DNA from: Prevotella sp. UBA3675 | GTDB taxonomy: Bacteria; Bacteroidota; Bacteroidia; Bacteroidales; Bacteroidaceae | Length of the DNA stretch: 32,142 nucleotides | NCBI GenBank assembly: GCA_002372235.1 | Contig: DFJI01000022.1 | Location: forward strand, 7,020 to 39,161 | Reading direction: 5' to 3' | Shown: positions 22,496 through 31,664 of the stretch, one piece after another | How the letters are laid out: each line of letters opens with the position of its first letter | Position numbering within the stretch: the stretch's first letter is position 1 | The notes under the pieces: generated by a model | Database searches by the model: none | What the model saw: only the letters and a program-made list of their open reading frames with translations | Told to the model about the DNA's origin: nothing | Position numbers and translations under genes: made by a program

Positions 22496-22505
22496 TTCCC
22501 TGCGT

Positions 22506-22542
22506 TATTGTTTTGGTAAACAATAAATAGAACCTTTTTTTT
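22506..22542 (+). terminator. Weak terminator-like hairpin after hflX
   Basis: TATTGTTT (22506-22513) and AAACAATA (22518-22525) pair perfectly around TGGT. Eight T follow at 22535-22542, 9 bases after the stem. A+T-rich and loosely spaced, so possibly only partial termination before the DUF4954 gene. Confidence 0.4.
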
Positions 22543-22569
22543 CATACAACACAAAATGTAATTACTATT

Positions 22570-24423
22570 ATGAGAGAATTCAGACAGCTGACTAATGAAG
22601 AGATTGTGGTGCTCGAGCAGAATGCCTGCTGGGCAGAGGACTGGGCACGAGTAAAGGTGGCCGAAGATTTTCGCCCCTATAATTTCCATCGCGTCATATT
22701 CTATGGCGACATACAACTGGGCTCCTTCGAGAAGAAAGTCGAAGTGAGCAAGAACTTCTTCAAACACTCTGGTATAAACGATGCCACTCTGCGCAATGTT
22801 TCTGTGGGCAATGACTGTCTGATTGAGAAGGTGGGCAATTTCATCAACAATTATACCATCGGCGACGACTGCTACATTTCGAATATCTCTACCATCGAGA
22901 CCACCGAGGGCGCTACTTACGGATCGGGCAGCACCATCTCCGTGCTAAACGAAATGGGCGACGGCAACATCACGCTCTTCCGTGAGCTCAACTCGCAGTT
23001 GGCCGCCTTCATGGTGAAACACAGTGAGGACAAGGAACTCACCCGTAGGCTGCACCAGCTCATTGACGATGAAGTGCGCGTTTCGACACCCGACCGGGGC
23101 GTGATAGGTAATCGCGTGAAGATAGTGAATACGAAAGAGATTACCAATACCGTGATCAAGGGCGACTGTGAAATCAACGGAGCCTCACGCCTCTCCGAGT
23201 GTACTATCCTGAGCTCTGAGGACGCATCTGTCTATATCGGCACTGGCGTGATCTGCGAGAACTCAATCATCTGCGACGGCTGTTCTATCAACAACTCCGT
23301 GAAGATGCAGGACTGCTTCGTGGGCGAGGCTTGCCAGATCACCAATGGCTTCACTGCTGAGGCTTCACTCTTCTTTGCCAACTCGTTCATGGCCAACGGT
23401 GAGGCTTGCGCGGCCTTCTGCGGTCCCTTCTCGGCCAGCCACCACAAGTCGAGCCTCCTCATTGGCGGACAATTCTCGTTCTACAATGCGGGCTCGAACA
23501 CCAATTTCTCCAACCATGCTTACAAGATGGGCCCCATGCACTATGGCACCTTGGAGCGCGGCACTAAGACGGCTTCGGGCTCCTATGTGCTGATGCCTGC
23601 CACCATCGGTGCCTTCTCGGTATGTTTTGGCAAGCTGATGCACCATCCCGACACCCGCTGTCTGCCGTTCTCTTATCTGATAGCCTATGGCGAGACCATG
23701 TATCTCGTGCCAGGTCGTAACATCACGACCGTCGGGCTCTATCGTGACATCAAGAAATGGCCCAAACGCGACAAGCGTTCCAAGCAGTCTAAGAAGTCAA
23801 TCATTAACTTTGACTGGCTCTCACCATTCACGGTAGGCGAAATACTTGAAGGACGCAAGATACTTGAGAATCTGCGTGCCGCCTCGGGTGATAATGTCTC
23901 TACCTATAACTTCCATGAATATGTGATCAATGCATCTTCGCTTAAAAAGGGCTTGAAATACTATGACATCGCCCTGCGCATCTATATGGGTGCCGTGCTC
24001 AAGCGAGCAGTCAAGGGCAACTTCCTCGGTGTGCCTGAGAGTGAGACGGGCAAGGGACCGTGGTGTGACCTTAGCGGTCTGCTTCTGCCTGAAAGCGAGG
24101 AATTACGGCTCATAGATGAAATCAAGTCGGGCGATGTGGAGAATATCCAGCAAGTCATCGACCGCTTCGAAGAGATTAACAATCACTTCCGCAAGTATCA
24201 GTGGGCATGGACTTACCAACTCATTCTTGACTACTATCATCTTACTGAGCTCGACGAACAGGCATGCGAGCGCATACGTGAAGATTATGTACGTGCGCGT
24301 CGCGCGTGGATTGCCGAAATCAGGAAAGATGCCGAGAAAGAATATGCTATGGGCGATGTAGAGAAAGAAGTCTTCGAAGACTTCATCTCGAAGCTCGACC
24401 ATGAGATTGACTATGAGAATTAA
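22570..24423 (+). CDS. DUF4954 family protein with left-handed beta-helix
   Basis: A 617-residue protein matching the Bacteroidetes DUF4954 family. About 70-300 contains imperfect hexapeptide repeats (VSVGNDCLIEKVGNF, YIGTGVICENSIICDGCSI), as in acyl- and nucleotidyl-transferases with a left-handed beta-helix. The C-terminal half is helical and charged (DEQACERIREDYVRARRAW). No signal peptide. A sugar-nucleotide or acyltransferase-like role is suggested by the fold only; no function is established. It lies 74 bases after hflX and 42 before the M16 gene. Confidence 0.85.
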   Translation: MREFRQLTNEEIVVLEQNACWAEDWARVKVAEDFRPYNFHRVIFYGDIQLGSFEKKVEVSKNFFKHSGINDATLRNVSVGNDCLIEKVGNFINNYTIGDDCYISNISTIETTEGATYGSGSTISVLNEMGDGNITLFRELNSQLAAFMVKHSEDKELTRRLHQLIDDEVRVSTPDRGVIGNRVKIVNTKEITNTVIKGDCEINGASRLSECTILSSEDASVYIGTGVICENSIICDGCSINNSVKMQDCFVGEACQITNGFTAEASLFFANSFMANGEACAAFCGPFSASHHKSSLLIGGQFSFYNAGSNTNFSNHAYKMGPMHYGTLERGTKTASGSYVLMPATIGAFSVCFGKLMHHPDTRCLPFSYLIAYGETMYLVPGRNITTVGLYRDIKKWPKRDKRSKQSKKSIINFDWLSPFTVGEILEGRKILENLRAASGDNVSTYNFHEYVINASSLKKGLKYYDIALRIYMGAVLKRAVKGNFLGVPESETGKGPWCDLSGLLLPESEELRLIDEIKSGDVENIQQVIDRFEEINNHFRKYQWAWTYQLILDYYHLTELDEQACERIREDYVRARRAWIAEIRKDAEKEYAMGDVEKEVFEDFISKLDHEIDYEN

Positions 24424-24465
24424 GGTCTCTGATTGAGACAAGCTTACTACAAACCAACTTGTGAT

Positions 24466-27400
24466 ATGAAACTACCAGTCTTGTCAAAAATGGTTGTGGC
24501 AGTGATGGCCACAACCATTACTTTCGTTTCTTGCAGCAAGAAATACGAAGAAGTGGAGGGGGATATGGCTCAGACCCGTATCTATACCTTGGAAAATGGT
24601 CTGAAGGTGTATCTTTCCGTGAACAAGGAGGAACCGCGCATCCAGACGTACATTGCCGTGCGCACCGGGTCGAAGAATGATCCTGCCGAGACCACGGGTC
24701 TGGCCCATTATCTGGAGCACCTCATGTTTAAGGGAACCTCGAAGTTCGGTGTTACCGATCCTGATGCCGAAGCTCCCTATTTGGCCGACATTGAGCAGCG
24801 CTACGAGCAGTATCGCAAGCTGACCGACCCCGAGGCTCGCCGCCAAGCCTATCATGAAATTGACTCGGTGAGCCAGTTGGCTGCCCAGTATTTCATCCCT
24901 AACGAATACGACAAGCTGATGGCTGCCATCGGTGCTGAAGGAACGAATGCCTATACATCGAACGACGTGACCTGCTATACGGAGGATATACCCTCGAATG
25001 AGTTGGAGAACTGGGCTAAGATACAGAGCGAACGCTTCATGAACATGACCATCCGTGGCTTCCACACCGAGCTGGAGGCCGTCTATGAGGAGTATAACAT
25101 TCACCTCACCGATGACACCGATAAACTGTTCAATGCCCTGTTGGCCAAACTGTTCCCCAATCACCCTTACGGAACACAAACTACTATTGGCACGCAGGAA
25201 CATCTGAAGAATCCCTCAATCACTAACATCAAAGAGTATTTCAAGAAGTGGTATGTGCCCAATAACGTGGCCATCTGTATGGCAGGTGACTTCGACCCTG
25301 ACGACGTGATAGCCATCATCGAGAAATATTTCGGACAGTGGCAGCCCAGTGCCGATGCCGACGGTAAGGTGAAGCAGGTGGAGCAGCCGCAATTCCCCGC
25401 ATTGCCGACACTGACTCAGCCAGTTGATACTACTGTGATGGGACTGGAAGCTGAGAGCTTCTGGATGGGCTATCGCTTCGACGGCGCCTCGTCATTGCAA
25501 ATAGACACCTTGCAGGTCATTGAGTCGATGCTGAGCAACGGTACCGCAGGTCTCATTGATCTCGACATCAATCAGCAGATGAAGATGTTGCAGGCTTGGG
25601 GCGGTGTGATGCCCATGATGGAACACTCAATCTTCATTCTTTCGGGTACGCCTCGCGAAGGGCAGACCCTCGACGAAGTGCGCTCATTGCTGCTCGGAGA
25701 AATAGAAAAACTGAAACGAGGCGACTTCAGCGACGATTTGCTGCCATCGGTGCAGAACAACCTGAAGTTGCAATACTACAACGCCTTGGAGAGCAATCGT
25801 AGCCGCGCCAACATGTTTGTGCAGGCTTTCGTCAACGGAACCCCCTGGGAGCAGGAGGTGAAGGCAATTGAGCGCGTAGAGGCTATGACGAAGGAGCAAA
25901 TCGTGGACTTCGCTAATCGTCATTTCGGTGATAACTATGTGGCTGTTTACAAACGTCAGGGCGTTGACGAGACACAGAAGAAGATTGACAAGCCGCAAAT
26001 CACGCCTATTCCCACCAATCGCGACCTTGTGTCCGACTTCGTGAAGGAGATACAGAATGCCGAAGTGAAGCCCATCGAGCCACGCTTTGTCAACTTTAAG
26101 AAAGACATCGTCTTTGGGGGCATTGACCCCATGACAGGGAAGCAAGTGGATATGTGGAAAGACCGAAGAGGAGGCAGAAAAGGACATGAGAGTCTTGACA
26201 AGTCGGTCGTCATTCCATACGCCTACGTACAAAACACAGAAAATGGCCGCTTCGTGCTGTCTTTCCACTATGATTTCGGCGAAGAGACCAATCTGAAGTA
26301 TAACTATGCAGCAGAATATCTTGACTATCTCGGCACCGACTCTCTGACTGCCGAACAGGTGAAGCAGCAATTCTACAAACTGGCCTGTTCCTATAACATC
26401 AGTGTGGGAGCGCGCAATATCAATGTGACACTCAGCGGTCTGGGCGAGAACATGCTGCCGGCAATGGAACTGCTTGAACATCTGATTCAGCGGGCTAAGG
26501 TCGATTCGGCTGCCTACCAGCAGTATATTGCGATTCGTGAAAAGGGACGTATGGACAACAAGACGGATCAGCGCATGAACTTCCAGTATCTGGTGCAGTA
26601 TGGACTCTACGGCCCCTACAACTCCTACCGCAACGCTTTGACCGCACAGCAACTGGCCGAGACCAACCCACAGGAGCTGCTCGACCTGCTGAAGGGACTG
26701 ATGCACTATGAGCACACCGTATTATATTATGGCCCCTTGAAGAAGAAAAAGCTCGACAACGTGCTGGAGACTCACCTTACTGCACTCAATGTCCCTCTTC
26801 TGCCTACGCCTGAAGGCAAGCACTACGCCATGCAGGCTACGCCCGAGAACGAGATTCTCATTGCTCCATTCGATGCTAAGAACATCTATATGCGAATGTA
26901 TCACAACGAGATGCAGCAGTGGGATGTAGAGAAGGCACCTGTCATAGCTCTCTTCAACGAATACTATGGTGGCGGTATGAACACCATCGTGTTCCAGGAG
27001 TTGCGCGAGGCACGCGGACTGGCCTACAATGCTTTTGCCATGTATGCTGAACCCAGCTATCAGGGCGAGCCTGAATATTATTTCACGCACATCATCACTC
27101 AGAACGACAAGATGATGGACTGTGTGCGCCAGTTCCACCAGATTCTCGACAGCATCCCTCAAAGCGAGAATGCCTTCAAGATTGCCAAAGATGCACTCAC
27201 CAAACGACTGGCCAGCCAGCGCACCACGAAGTTTGCACTCATCAATGCATGGCTGTGGGCCAAGCAGCGTGGCATCGACTACGACTTGAACGAGCGTATC
27301 TATAACGCTCTCCCGTCGCTCACTTTGCAGGATGTCGTCAACTTTGAACAAGCTAACATGGCTCGTAAGCCTTATCGCTATATCATCTTAGGCGATGAGA

Positions 27401-27477
27401 AGGAACTCGACATGAGTACTCTTGAGCAGTATGGACGGGTGAAGCGGCTCACTACGGAGGAAATTTTCGGGTATTAA
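24466..27477 (+). CDS. M16-family zinc metalloprotease, predicted lipoprotein
   Basis: A 1003-residue protein from the ATG at 24466; an in-frame TTG at 24433 was rejected because it would displace the signal peptide. The signal ends in lipobox FVSC (Cys23), so the protein is likely anchored in the envelope. The N-terminal M16 domain has the inverted zinc motif H81-Y-L-E84-H85 with the downstream Glu ligand in ELEAVYEEYN. Inactive-domain repeats follow. The C-terminal half carries the Arg-Tyr pair (REARGLAYNAF) that binds substrate in pitrilysin-like proteases. Full two-halved length. It probably degrades peptides. It is 6 bases upstream of the SNF2 gene. Confidence 0.92.
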   Translation: MKLPVLSKMVVAVMATTITFVSCSKKYEEVEGDMAQTRIYTLENGLKVYLSVNKEEPRIQTYIAVRTGSKNDPAETTGLAHYLEHLMFKGTSKFGVTDPDAEAPYLADIEQRYEQYRKLTDPEARRQAYHEIDSVSQLAAQYFIPNEYDKLMAAIGAEGTNAYTSNDVTCYTEDIPSNELENWAKIQSERFMNMTIRGFHTELEAVYEEYNIHLTDDTDKLFNALLAKLFPNHPYGTQTTIGTQEHLKNPSITNIKEYFKKWYVPNNVAICMAGDFDPDDVIAIIEKYFGQWQPSADADGKVKQVEQPQFPALPTLTQPVDTTVMGLEAESFWMGYRFDGASSLQIDTLQVIESMLSNGTAGLIDLDINQQMKMLQAWGGVMPMMEHSIFILSGTPREGQTLDEVRSLLLGEIEKLKRGDFSDDLLPSVQNNLKLQYYNALESNRSRANMFVQAFVNGTPWEQEVKAIERVEAMTKEQIVDFANRHFGDNYVAVYKRQGVDETQKKIDKPQITPIPTNRDLVSDFVKEIQNAEVKPIEPRFVNFKKDIVFGGIDPMTGKQVDMWKDRRGGRKGHESLDKSVVIPYAYVQNTENGRFVLSFHYDFGEETNLKYNYAAEYLDYLGTDSLTAEQVKQQFYKLACSYNISVGARNINVTLSGLGENMLPAMELLEHLIQRAKVDSAAYQQYIAIREKGRMDNKTDQRMNFQYLVQYGLYGPYNSYRNALTAQQLAETNPQELLDLLKGLMHYEHTVLYYGPLKKKKLDNVLETHLTALNVPLLPTPEGKHYAMQATPENEILIAPFDAKNIYMRMYHNEMQQWDVEKAPVIALFNEYYGGGMNTIVFQELREARGLAYNAFAMYAEPSYQGEPEYYFTHIITQNDKMMDCVRQFHQILDSIPQSENAFKIAKDALTKRLASQRTTKFALINAWLWAKQRGIDYDLNERIYNALPSLTLQDVVNFEQANMARKPYRYIILGDEKELDMSTLEQYGRVKRLTTEEIFGY

Positions 27478-27483
27478 TAAAGA

Positions 27484-30400
27484 ATGAAATACATTTATCA
27501 GCAATATCTATCTCTGACGGCAGGGCAACGTAAGTTGCTCTGCTTTCTTGCTTATACGGGAGTCATCTTCGATGTCAGGATGAAGGTCGTTTATGGAAAA
27601 TGTGAGGATATATCCTCCGAACAGCTTGACAAAACGGTGAAGAGCCTCTCCGTCTATCTTCGGCTGCACCACTACTACTTAGGCGACTATAGTCTGGACA
27701 TACATTATGTCACGCCGCTGTTGGTCTATATGCTGAAAGAAATGCCGCAGTGGTTAGAGCATTTTGACAAGTTATATAAGAAGTATCAGAATGTGGAACG
27801 TAAGGTTTTCCTGCATAAGTTGAAACTGTGCGCCGATGGACAGGGAAGTAAGCTTGATATAGTAACACATTCCCTGCAAACTACCGAATTGTTGGTTCCA
27901 CTGTCGGCAGAGCCAGTATTTCTGCCCATGATGCTCGATATGTCGTCCTATCGCATTACCGACTTCGTGGATCAAGCTGCTTATTGGCAAGCTGTTCACG
28001 ATGTGAGCGACCCACACAATGTGCTTGGGAAGATTGCAGAACTGGGATATAAGCAGATGTCGGTCGAAAAGCGTGCAACGGTGAAATCGCTCGTGGCTCT
28101 CTACGATTTCTATAAGCAAGGCCGCTACGATGAAATAGCAGCATCCTACAAAAATCTATATGCCTACTTGTTGCAGGCTTGGCATGCCATCTATGCAGCC
28201 GACTATGACAAAACTTTTGAAATGGTGACCAAGGCTGTGCGGGAGAACAATAAGAATAGAGATGCAGCTCATAAAGGCTTTTTCAGCATGCCGCTCAATA
28301 ACTATTTGCTCGTCATGGTCTATTATCTGAAGCGTTCAGATGAAGGAAAAAAACTTGGAGCTATACTTAACAAGGAAGCATTTAGGACTGAGGCAGACTA
28401 TCGTCCCTCTTATTGGCTGGCCAACTATCTGAAGTACGGCAATGAGCCATCCGTACAGGCATTCTCGTCCATCAAGTCACTGCTTCCACTACGACAGTAT
28501 CTCGGCATGCAGTTGGTGGGATTCTTTAAGAAAAACGTGCAGTGGCCTCAAAAACTGCCTTTACAGCCCAACATGCACATTCTGAGACATGAGATGGCAG
28601 AATGTTGTGAGTTGTCTGAAGAAGAACGCCAACACTTGACCGAAGCCTTTGGCGGACAGCCGCTTATCAGCCGTCTGCGCTATAAAGCTCCGTGGGAGTT
28701 CCTGCTCGATGAACTGACACCAGAAAAGGAAGAAGAAAACACGCAGACGGAGAAATCGGTGCGCGTGAGTTATCTCATTAACTTCGACCGTGTGGAAGTG
28801 CGAGAGCAGTCACGTCTGAAGTCGGGGGCATGGGGGGCCGGCAAACGCATGTCGCTCGATACTTTTAGACGGGGCACCGATTTCATGGACGACACAGACC
28901 GCAAGATAGCCAATAGCGTCACCAGCTACTATAGCTACGACATTGACATCAAGAAAGTGTTGCCACACTTGATAGGTTCCGACCGTGTATATACAGGTAG
29001 CTATGCCCCCTTTGACCCTGTTGCCATCTGTGAGGAGAAACCCTATCTTGTCATCAACAGGACGAAGAAAGGCTTCACTGTAACCTCAAATGTGGGCGAT
29101 GCCAAGATGGACAGCGATGTAGTATATCGTAAAGACAGCAACACTCAGTACACCGTCATCACTATGACCGAACGCCAGCGCAACTACTATCGAAAACTGC
29201 TGAACATCGGTACTTTCCCACCAGAGGCTGAAGGGGCTTTACGTGAGTTTCTTCCTAAGGTGAGCGATGTGGTAGAAGTGCATAGCGACCTTGTGGAAGG
29301 CGGTACCACGCTTGAGCACCGCGATGGCACGGGGCAGCTCTGTCTGCAAATGATGCCATCGGCAGACACGCGCAATCTTTTCTGTGTATATTGCTATGCT
29401 CGTCCGTTGCCAGACGGGCAGACATTCTTCGAGCCGGCCAAAGGCATGAATCCCTGTGTGGCCGAGAGTAGCGAGGGACGGTTCCAAGTGACTCGCGACA
29501 TGAAGACCGAACGCGAAAATTTCTCAATGATATCTGTCTTTCTGGAGCAGAGCGACTTTGTGAGCGATCAGTTTGACTTCAGTGATCCCTTTGCCGACCG
29601 CCAGCCCGTATGGCTGCCTGCTGAGGGATTGCTGCAGCTCATGCAGTTTGTGCAGGAACAGCCAGACCGTTTCTATATGGAATGGCCGGAAGGAGGACAA
29701 CTGAACCTGAAGAGCTCGCAGCCCTCGTCGTGGAATATGCAGCTGAAATCAAAGAACGGATGGTTCGAGGTGGAGGGCGAAATCCCCATTGACGATGACA
29801 CTGTGCTCTCGGCAGAACAACTGTTGATGCTTGTGGCGCAGAGCACTACAAAGTCGGGCTTCGTCAGACTGGGTGAGAGCGAGTTCTTGGCCATTTCCGA
29901 CAAGTTGCGTAAGCAGCTTGCCCGTATTGAGAGCTTGGCCGTGAACAACCGTGGACATCTGCAGATTTCAGAACTGCATGCCTCGCTCCTTGGTAGTGCT
30001 TTGAGTGGCGAGGTGGAAGTGAAGCATGACAAGAGAATTGACGAGCTGCAAAAGAAAATCAAGAAAAGCATGGCTTTGCTACCTGACGTGCCCAAGCGGC
30101 TGAAGGCCGACCTGCGCGACTATCAGATGGAAGGATTCCAGTGGATGGTGCGCATGACGGGGTGGGGTTCGGGAGTCTGCTTGGCCGACGACATGGGCTT
30201 GGGAAAGACTGTGCAGACCATAGCTTTCCTACTTCATACTTCTACCGAAGGTGCAGCTCTTGTGGCGGCACCGGCATCTGTAGTGCTTAACTGGCGGCGA
30301 GAACTGGAGCGTTTTGCTCCTTCGCTCAATGTCGTTATACTCAACACTGTCGAGAATCGCCATGATGCCATTGCCAACGCAACGAAAGGCGATGTCGTGC

Positions 30401-31476
30401 TGACTACCTATGGATTGTTTGTTACTGAGAGCGAGAGCCTTACGGAGAAAGAATGGAATACCGTATGTCTGGACGAGGCACACGTCATCAAGAACCGTGA
30501 GACCAAGACCTCGGACGTGGTAATGAAGTTGCAGGCTAAGAATCGCATCATCCTTACTGGTACGCCTGTGCAGAACCATTTGGGCGAGCTGTGGAACCTC
30601 TATCAGTTCATCAACCCTGGCCTGCTGGGTGGCTACGACCAGTTCTCGCAGAAATATATCGTGCCCATTGAACAACAGGACAATAAGGAGCGCTCGCGAC
30701 AACTGAAACGCATCGTGCAGCCCTTCATCCTTAGGCGTACTAAGCAGGAAGTGATTGAGGAACTGCCGGATAAGACCGAAATCAATATGCCCGTAGAACT
30801 CAGCGACGATGAACTGGCCGTCTATGAGGTGATTCGCCGCAAGGCCAAGCAGATGCTTGAGGACGAGCAGGGTGGGGCAGTGAGTGTGAACACACTGGCC
30901 GAAATCACACGTCTGCGTCAGGCAGCCTGTTCGGCGCAGTTGGCTGAAAAGAGTTGGAAGGGCGAGTGCTCGAAGATCAACACCCTCTTGTCGCTGCTCG
31001 AAGAGATTGTGGGCGGAGGCAACTCGGTGCTGGTGTTTAGCCAGTTCACCTCGTTCTTGTCTATGGTGCGCGAAGCTCTCGACAAGCAAAAGACAGCCTA
31101 CCTCTATCTTGACGGCTCTATCCCAATGAAAAAACGCGAACAACTGGTACAGGATTTCCAGAATGGCAAATGTCCCGTCTTTCTCATTTCGCTGAAAGCT
31201 GGCGGACTGGGACTGAACCTTACGGGGGCTAATTATGTCGTTCATCTCGACCCGTGGTGGAATCCCGCCATCGAACAGCAGGCCACAGACCGTGCCTATC
31301 GCATCGGTCAACGGCAGAACGTCACCGTCTATCATCTCATATCCCAGCACACCATTGAGGAGAAAATCCTTCGCCTGCATGAGACTAAGCGCAATCTGGC
31401 CGATGCCATGCTCAGTGGTACCAACGAAAGCCACAAGCTCACCAGCCGCGAGCTGTTGCAGATGATTGGAGGATGA
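27484..31476 (+). CDS. SNF2-family DNA-dependent ATPase/helicase with large N-terminal region
   Basis: A 1330-residue protein. The C-terminal ~450 residues hold a complete SNF2 motor: motif I DDMGLGKT (about 902-909), motif II DEAH (about 997), motif III TGTPVQNHLGELW, motif V LKAGGLGLNL and motif VI ATDRAYRIGQ. The first ~850 residues have no motif I recognise; early parts look helical (TPR-like composition around 100-330), later parts beta-rich. No SWIM zinc finger was seen. Homologues of this size are common in Bacteroidetes; the role is probably protein-DNA remodelling or RNA polymerase recycling. The gene follows the M16 gene by 6 bases and ends before a strong terminator. Confidence 0.9.
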   Translation: MKYIYQQYLSLTAGQRKLLCFLAYTGVIFDVRMKVVYGKCEDISSEQLDKTVKSLSVYLRLHHYYLGDYSLDIHYVTPLLVYMLKEMPQWLEHFDKLYKKYQNVERKVFLHKLKLCADGQGSKLDIVTHSLQTTELLVPLSAEPVFLPMMLDMSSYRITDFVDQAAYWQAVHDVSDPHNVLGKIAELGYKQMSVEKRATVKSLVALYDFYKQGRYDEIAASYKNLYAYLLQAWHAIYAADYDKTFEMVTKAVRENNKNRDAAHKGFFSMPLNNYLLVMVYYLKRSDEGKKLGAILNKEAFRTEADYRPSYWLANYLKYGNEPSVQAFSSIKSLLPLRQYLGMQLVGFFKKNVQWPQKLPLQPNMHILRHEMAECCELSEEERQHLTEAFGGQPLISRLRYKAPWEFLLDELTPEKEEENTQTEKSVRVSYLINFDRVEVREQSRLKSGAWGAGKRMSLDTFRRGTDFMDDTDRKIANSVTSYYSYDIDIKKVLPHLIGSDRVYTGSYAPFDPVAICEEKPYLVINRTKKGFTVTSNVGDAKMDSDVVYRKDSNTQYTVITMTERQRNYYRKLLNIGTFPPEAEGALREFLPKVSDVVEVHSDLVEGGTTLEHRDGTGQLCLQMMPSADTRNLFCVYCYARPLPDGQTFFEPAKGMNPCVAESSEGRFQVTRDMKTERENFSMISVFLEQSDFVSDQFDFSDPFADRQPVWLPAEGLLQLMQFVQEQPDRFYMEWPEGGQLNLKSSQPSSWNMQLKSKNGWFEVEGEIPIDDDTVLSAEQLLMLVAQSTTKSGFVRLGESEFLAISDKLRKQLARIESLAVNNRGHLQISELHASLLGSALSGEVEVKHDKRIDELQKKIKKSMALLPDVPKRLKADLRDYQMEGFQWMVRMTGWGSGVCLADDMGLGKTVQTIAFLLHTSTEGAALVAAPASVVLNWRRELERFAPSLNVVILNTVENRHDAIANATKGDVVLTTYGLFVTESESLTEKEWNTVCLDEAHVIKNRETKTSDVVMKLQAKNRIILTGTPVQNHLGELWNLYQFINPGLLGGYDQFSQKYIVPIEQQDNKERSRQLKRIVQPFILRRTKQEVIEELPDKTEINMPVELSDDELAVYEVIRRKAKQMLEDEQGGAVSVNTLAEITRLRQAACSAQLAEKSWKGECSKINTLLSLLEEIVGGGNSVLVFSQFTSFLSMVREALDKQKTAYLYLDGSIPMKKREQLVQDFQNGKCPVFLISLKAGGLGLNLTGANYVVHLDPWWNPAIEQQATDRAYRIGQRQNVTVYHLISQHTIEEKILRLHETKRNLADAMLSGTNESHKLTSRELLQMIGG

Positions 31477-31548
31477 CATCTGCTGCATAGTGGCTGACAT
31501 GCCGCCTTGGGTCGTGTGACTAATCCTCAAAAATGCCCTTTACAGTAA

Positions 31549-31595
31549 AATAATGGCCAGATTCAGTATAAATCTGGCCATTATTTTTGTGTTTT
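31549..31595 (+). terminator. Strong rho-independent terminator after the SNF2 gene
   Basis: A perfect 15-bp stem (31549-31563 with 31571-31585; core TGGCCAGATT) has a 7-base loop and is followed by TTTGTGTTTT. It closes the lptD-hflX-DUF4954-M16-SNF2 run. Its T tract overlaps the -33 element of the next promoter. Confidence 0.9.
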
Positions 31596-31616
31596 CAAGG
31601 AAAAGATGTACTTTTG
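31587..31616 (+). promoter_or_regulatory. Promoter of the fumarase gene
   Basis: TTG (31587-31589), a 19-base spacer and TACTTTTG (31609-31616) match the consensus, giving a leader of about 45 bases. The TTG lies within the T tract of the upstream terminator. Confidence 0.75.
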
Positions 31617-31664
31617 TAGCCATGTTTGAAGATAATAAATGACTAAATAAATCTATATTATATT

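Noticed and set aside
27484..31476. SNF2 protein as part of a defence island (for example DISARM-like)
   Set aside because: Neighbours are housekeeping genes (M16 protease, fumarase, hflX) and no methyltransferase or nuclease partner is present.
30229..31530. Long minus-strand open frames opposite the SNF2 gene (also 25684-26715 and 15554-16357)
   Set aside because: They are antisense shadows of clear, motif-rich genes in G+C-richer regions and have no start signals.
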